Assembly (NCBI RefSeq): GCF_001015195.1 | Contig: NZ_LDES01000084.1 | Coordinates: 1 to 64,000, forward strand | Length of the DNA stretch: 64,000 bases | Reading direction: 5' to 3' | Origin: Sphingomonas sp. Y57 | GTDB lineage: Bacteria > Pseudomonadota > Alphaproteobacteria > Sphingomonadales > Sphingomonadaceae | Shown: positions 61,754 through 64,000 of the stretch, piece after piece | Numbering within the stretch: the stretch's first letter is position 1 | Layout of the letters: each line of letters opens with the position of its first letter | Notes under the pieces: model-generated | Told to the model about the DNA's origin: nothing | The model's input: only the letters and a program-made list of their open reading frames with translations | Databases searched by the model: none | Position numbers and translations under genes: made by a program

Positions 61754-61785
61754 AAAAGCCCCGGAGCGGAACCCCGGGGCTTTTT
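61754..61785. terminator. Rho-independent bidirectional terminator
   Basis: An 11-bp stem, AAAAGCCCCGG (61754-61764) with CCGGGGCTTTT (61774-61784), and a 9-base loop. T-runs follow on the plus strand and, by the A-run, on the minus strand. It separates the end of the island operon from the convergent cytochrome c gene. Confidence 0.85.
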
Positions 61786-61807
61786 ATTTGTCCCGATGCG
61801 GGCCGCC

Positions 61808-62434
61808 TTACTTAGCGGGCGCCGCCTCGTTGCCGCCTTCGGCCGGCGCAGCGGCGTTGTCGGCCGCGCCGCCCTCGGCCGCCGGAGCCGCCGCTTCGGC
61901 CGGCACCGCCGGCATCGGTCGCGGCGAATTGCTCTGCTGGTTGAGATAGGCGATGATGTTGGCCCGATCCTCGGGCTTCGACAGGCCCGCGAAGGTCATC
62001 TTGGTGCCCGGCGCGAACGCCTTCGGGCTCTTCAGCCAGTCGCTGAGATTCTGCCAGTCCCAGGTGCCGCCCTTCGACTTGAGCGCATCGGAGAAGGCAT
62101 AGCCATGCGCGCCCTGGCCGACGCCCTCGCCGAGGAGGCCCCACAGATTCGGGCCGAGCGCGTTCGGGCCGCCATTCTCGGCGTTGTGGCAAGCGGCGCA
62201 CTTCTTGAAGACTTCGGCGCCTTTCGCCGGATCGGCGCTGGCGAGGTAGAAGGCGATCGGCTTCTCGGCAGCCGCACCGCCGGCATCGCCTTCTTCCTCG
62301 ACGCCTTCGACAACATAGCCCATCTTTTCAGGACGCTCGGCCTTGAAATATTCGCCGCTGAGGATCGAAAGGCCCAGTGCGGCAATGCCGCCAGCCAGCG
62401 CCCAGCCGGCAATAGTGTTCGCGCGATCGTCCAT
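61808..62434 (-). CDS. Membrane-anchored c-type cytochrome
   Basis: A 208-residue cytochrome c of the CycM/c552 type. The N-terminal segment (about 8-27, TIAGWALAGGIAALGLSI) is an uncleaved membrane anchor. The heme site is CAACH near residue 81 and the axial methionine is in GTKMTFAGL. The last 40 residues are Ala/Glu/Pro-rich and look unstructured. It carries electrons between the bc1 complex and terminal oxidase in the periplasm. It is a housekeeping gene, not part of the catabolic island. Confidence 0.92.
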   Translation of the reverse strand: MDDRANTIAGWALAGGIAALGLSILSGEYFKAERPEKMGYVVEGVEEEGDAGGAAAEKPIAFYLASADPAKGAEVFKKCAACHNAENGGPNALGPNLWGLLGEGVGQGAHGYAFSDALKSKGGTWDWQNLSDWLKSPKAFAPGTKMTFAGLSKPEDRANIIAYLNQQSNSPRPMPAVPAEAAAPAAEGGAADNAAAPAEGGNEAAPAK

Positions 62435-62594
62435 GTGCCCCTACAGCTCCCATTGGCAGCGTGGGGGGGAAGGGCCCACGCCGAATTCGCGCCCCCTTTA
62501 GAATCGCTTCCGGTGCTCCGCAAGCGTTGGAACGCGCTAATATGTCGTCGGGCGGCTTGCGGACGGTGCGGCGGCCGCCTAATCCGCGCCCGTC

Positions 62595-63494
62595 ATGCAG
62601 AACTATCCAGCCCCCGCCCAGGCGCTCGTCGCCGAAATGACCGCCGCCGCAGAGGCCGAACCGGCCCGGGCCGTGGCCTTTCAGGGAGCGCCGGGCGCCA
62701 ATTCGCACATCGCCGTGCTGCAGGCGGTTCCCAACGCCCTGCCGGTTCCCTGTTTCAGTTTCGAGGATGCCCTCGACGCGGTGCGCGATTTCCGGGCCGA
62801 CTGCGCGGTGATCCCGATCGAGAACTCGCTGCACGGCCGGGTCGCCGACATGCATTTCCTGCTGCCCGAGTCGGGCCTCGTCATCACCGGCGAACATTTC
62901 CTCCACATCAACTACACGCTGATGGCGCTGCCTGGGCACGACAAGATCACCAAGGTGATGAGTCACCCGCAAGCGCTCGGCCAGTGCCGCCATTGGCTGC
63001 GCGCCAACGGGATTACGCCGATCGCCTTTCCGGACACGGCCGGCGCGGCCGCCGCGGTGGCGGAGGCGGGCGATCCGCACCTCGGCGCGCTGGCGCCGTC
63101 GATTGCGGCCGGCATCTACGGCCTCAAGTCCGTAGAGGATAATATCGTCGATTCGGCCGACAACACGACCCGCTTCGTGCTGCTCGCGCGCGAAGGGCGC
63201 GACATCGCCGCCGATAACGGCCCCGTGATGACCACCTTCATCTTCGAGGTGAAGAACATCCCCGCGGCGCTCTACAAGGCACTGGGCGGCTTTGCGACCA
63301 ACGGGGTCCAGATGACCAAGCTGGAAAGCTACCAGCGCGGTGCGAGCTTCTCCGCGACCGAATTCTACGCCGATATCGAAGGCCATCCCGATGAGCCGCA
63401 TATCCGCCGGGCGCTCGAGGAGCTGGCCTTCCATACCAAGTGGGTGCGCATCCTCGGCACCTATCCCCGCGCCCGCGAGCGCGGCTTCGGCTGA
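62595..63494 (+). CDS. pheA: Prephenate dehydratase
   Basis: A 299-residue monofunctional prephenate dehydratase, which makes phenylpyruvate for phenylalanine synthesis. The catalytic TRF motif is in NTTRFVLLAREG, and the ESRP-like ACT regulatory domain follows (FIFEVKNIPAALYKALGGFA with LESYQRG). The start MQNYPAPAQALVAEM lies at ATG 62595 with no strong ribosome site; the N-terminus is about 20 residues longer than in shorter homologues. It is divergent from the cytochrome c gene, an arrangement I have seen as typical in sphingomonads. Confidence 0.94.
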   Translation: MQNYPAPAQALVAEMTAAAEAEPARAVAFQGAPGANSHIAVLQAVPNALPVPCFSFEDALDAVRDFRADCAVIPIENSLHGRVADMHFLLPESGLVITGEHFLHINYTLMALPGHDKITKVMSHPQALGQCRHWLRANGITPIAFPDTAGAAAAVAEAGDPHLGALAPSIAAGIYGLKSVEDNIVDSADNTTRFVLLAREGRDIAADNGPVMTTFIFEVKNIPAALYKALGGFATNGVQMTKLESYQRGASFSATEFYADIEGHPDEPHIRRALEELAFHTKWVRILGTYPRARERGFG

Positions 63495-63502
63495 GTAAGG
63501 CG

Positions 63503-64000
63503 TTAGGCCCCGTTTACCCAGGCGGTGAGCAGGGTGTGGGCGATCGCGATAGGGAAGGGGACGCGGAAGGCACTGCCGGGATCGCCGGCCAGCGCCGCGC
63601 GCACTTCGGCCTTGCTGGCCCATAGCGCGTCGCCCAACTCGTTCGTGTCGATCGTCAGCGCATCGTCCTCGACGGTGGCGATGCAGGCGATCATCAGCTG
63701 CGAAGGGAAGGGCCAGGGCTGGCTGGTCACATAACGAACCGCGGTGACGACCACGCCAGCTTCCTCATTCAGCTCGCGGGCGACCGCTTCCTCGATCGAC
63801 TCGCCGACCTCCAGGAAGCCTGCCAGTGCCGAATAGAAGCCGCTGGGCGCCCGGAGGTTGCGGCCGAGCAGGACACGGCCCTCATGTTCGGCCAGCATGA
63901 TCACCACCGGATCGGTGCGTGGGAAATGCTCCGTGCCGCAGCCGCCTTCCGCCGCCAGGCAGAATCGCGCCCAGCCCGATCTCGCCACGCTGGTCGGCCG
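63503..64000 (-). CDS. nudC: NADH pyrophosphatase (Nudix), partial
   Basis: The gene runs off the right edge, so its N-terminal domain is missing. The Nudix box GFLEVGESIEEAVARELNEEAG is intact (here written from GFLEVGES to EEAG), and SQPWPFPSQLM is the motif that marks NudC-type NAD(H) pyrophosphatases. GGCGTEHFPRTDPVVIML is the end of the zinc-ribbon and start of the Nudix domain. It hydrolyses NADH or deNADs RNA. It is convergent with pheA, whose stop lies 9 bp away. Confidence 0.92.
   Translation of the reverse strand, partial: RPTSVARSGWARFCLAAEGGCGTEHFPRTDPVVIMLAEHEGRVLLGRNLRAPSGFYSALAGFLEVGESIEEAVARELNEEAGVVVTAVRYVTSQPWPFPSQLMIACIATVEDDALTIDTNELGDALWASKAEVRAALAGDPGSAFRVPFPIAIAHTLLTAWVNGA

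Noticed and set aside
1-64000. CRISPR arrays, tRNA or rRNA genes
   Set aside because: No regularly spaced direct repeats and no cloverleaf or rRNA-like stretch was noticed on either strand.

Overview
The window is high-GC alphaproteobacterial DNA that looks like a sphingomonad (Sphingomonas/Rhizorhabdus/Novosphingobium type). Support for this is the pair of large TonB-dependent receptors, the many SDR, enoyl-CoA hydratase and old-yellow-enzyme paralogues, a sphingomonad-style relaxase fragment, and short inverted repeats between convergent genes. No rRNA, tRNA or CRISPR array was seen. The genus is inferred from protein style, not from a marker gene.

Left part (1-6.2 kb): one rightward block with a TonB-dependent receptor, a fumarylacetoacetate-hydrolase-family protein, an extradiol-dioxygenase-like VOC protein, a class A flavin monooxygenase and a carboxymuconolactone-decarboxylase-like protein. 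This is the usual toolkit for hydroxylating and meta-cleaving an aromatic ring. Its base composition looks less GC-rich than the rest. At 6.3-9.3 kb lies a scar: the C-terminal end of a second receptor cut by an IS3-family end, a transposase fragment, a relaxase fragment and a truncated triple-receiver response regulator. All four are broken. From 9.7 to 14.4 kb come an orphan PD-(D/E)XK-like protein and a pair of unknown genes, one polytopic membrane protein and one secreted 800-residue protein.

Central part (14.5-61.7 kb): a roughly 47-kb catabolic island in many short divergent operons. It encodes two acyl-CoA ligases, a CaiB-type CoA-transferase/racemase, a thioesterase, an acyl-CoA dehydrogenase, six crotonase-fold proteins (one fused to an eroded 3-hydroxyacyl-CoA dehydrogenase), six classical SDRs, a thiolase, three old-yellow-enzyme reductases (two with a 4Fe-4S and FAD half), two KSTD/fumarate-reductase-like flavoproteins, an LLM flavin oxidoreductase, a nitroreductase, two P450s, a limonene-epoxide-hydrolase-type enzyme, E1/E2 of a 2-oxoacid or acetoin dehydrogenase, an MFS transporter, a TonB receptor, a TetR regulator and a RibB. 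The set fits activation and beta-oxidation-like dismantling of an alicyclic, steroid- or terpenoid-like acid. The substrate itself cannot be read from the sequence.

The most striking hidden structure is a 13-bp palindromic motif, approximately CTAAC[A/G]N[T/C]GTTAG, near the start of almost every transcription unit between 19.6 and 57.1 kb. It often lies in the spacer of a plausible promoter. A TetR-family gene sits in the middle of the island. This suggests one dispersed regulon.

Three genes carry single-base frameshifts (near 24085, 51410 and 60043), and a fourth is possible at the left edge. They may be real decay or sequencing error. The right end (61.8-64 kb) returns to housekeeping genes: a membrane-anchored cytochrome c, prephenate dehydratase and NADH pyrophosphatase.
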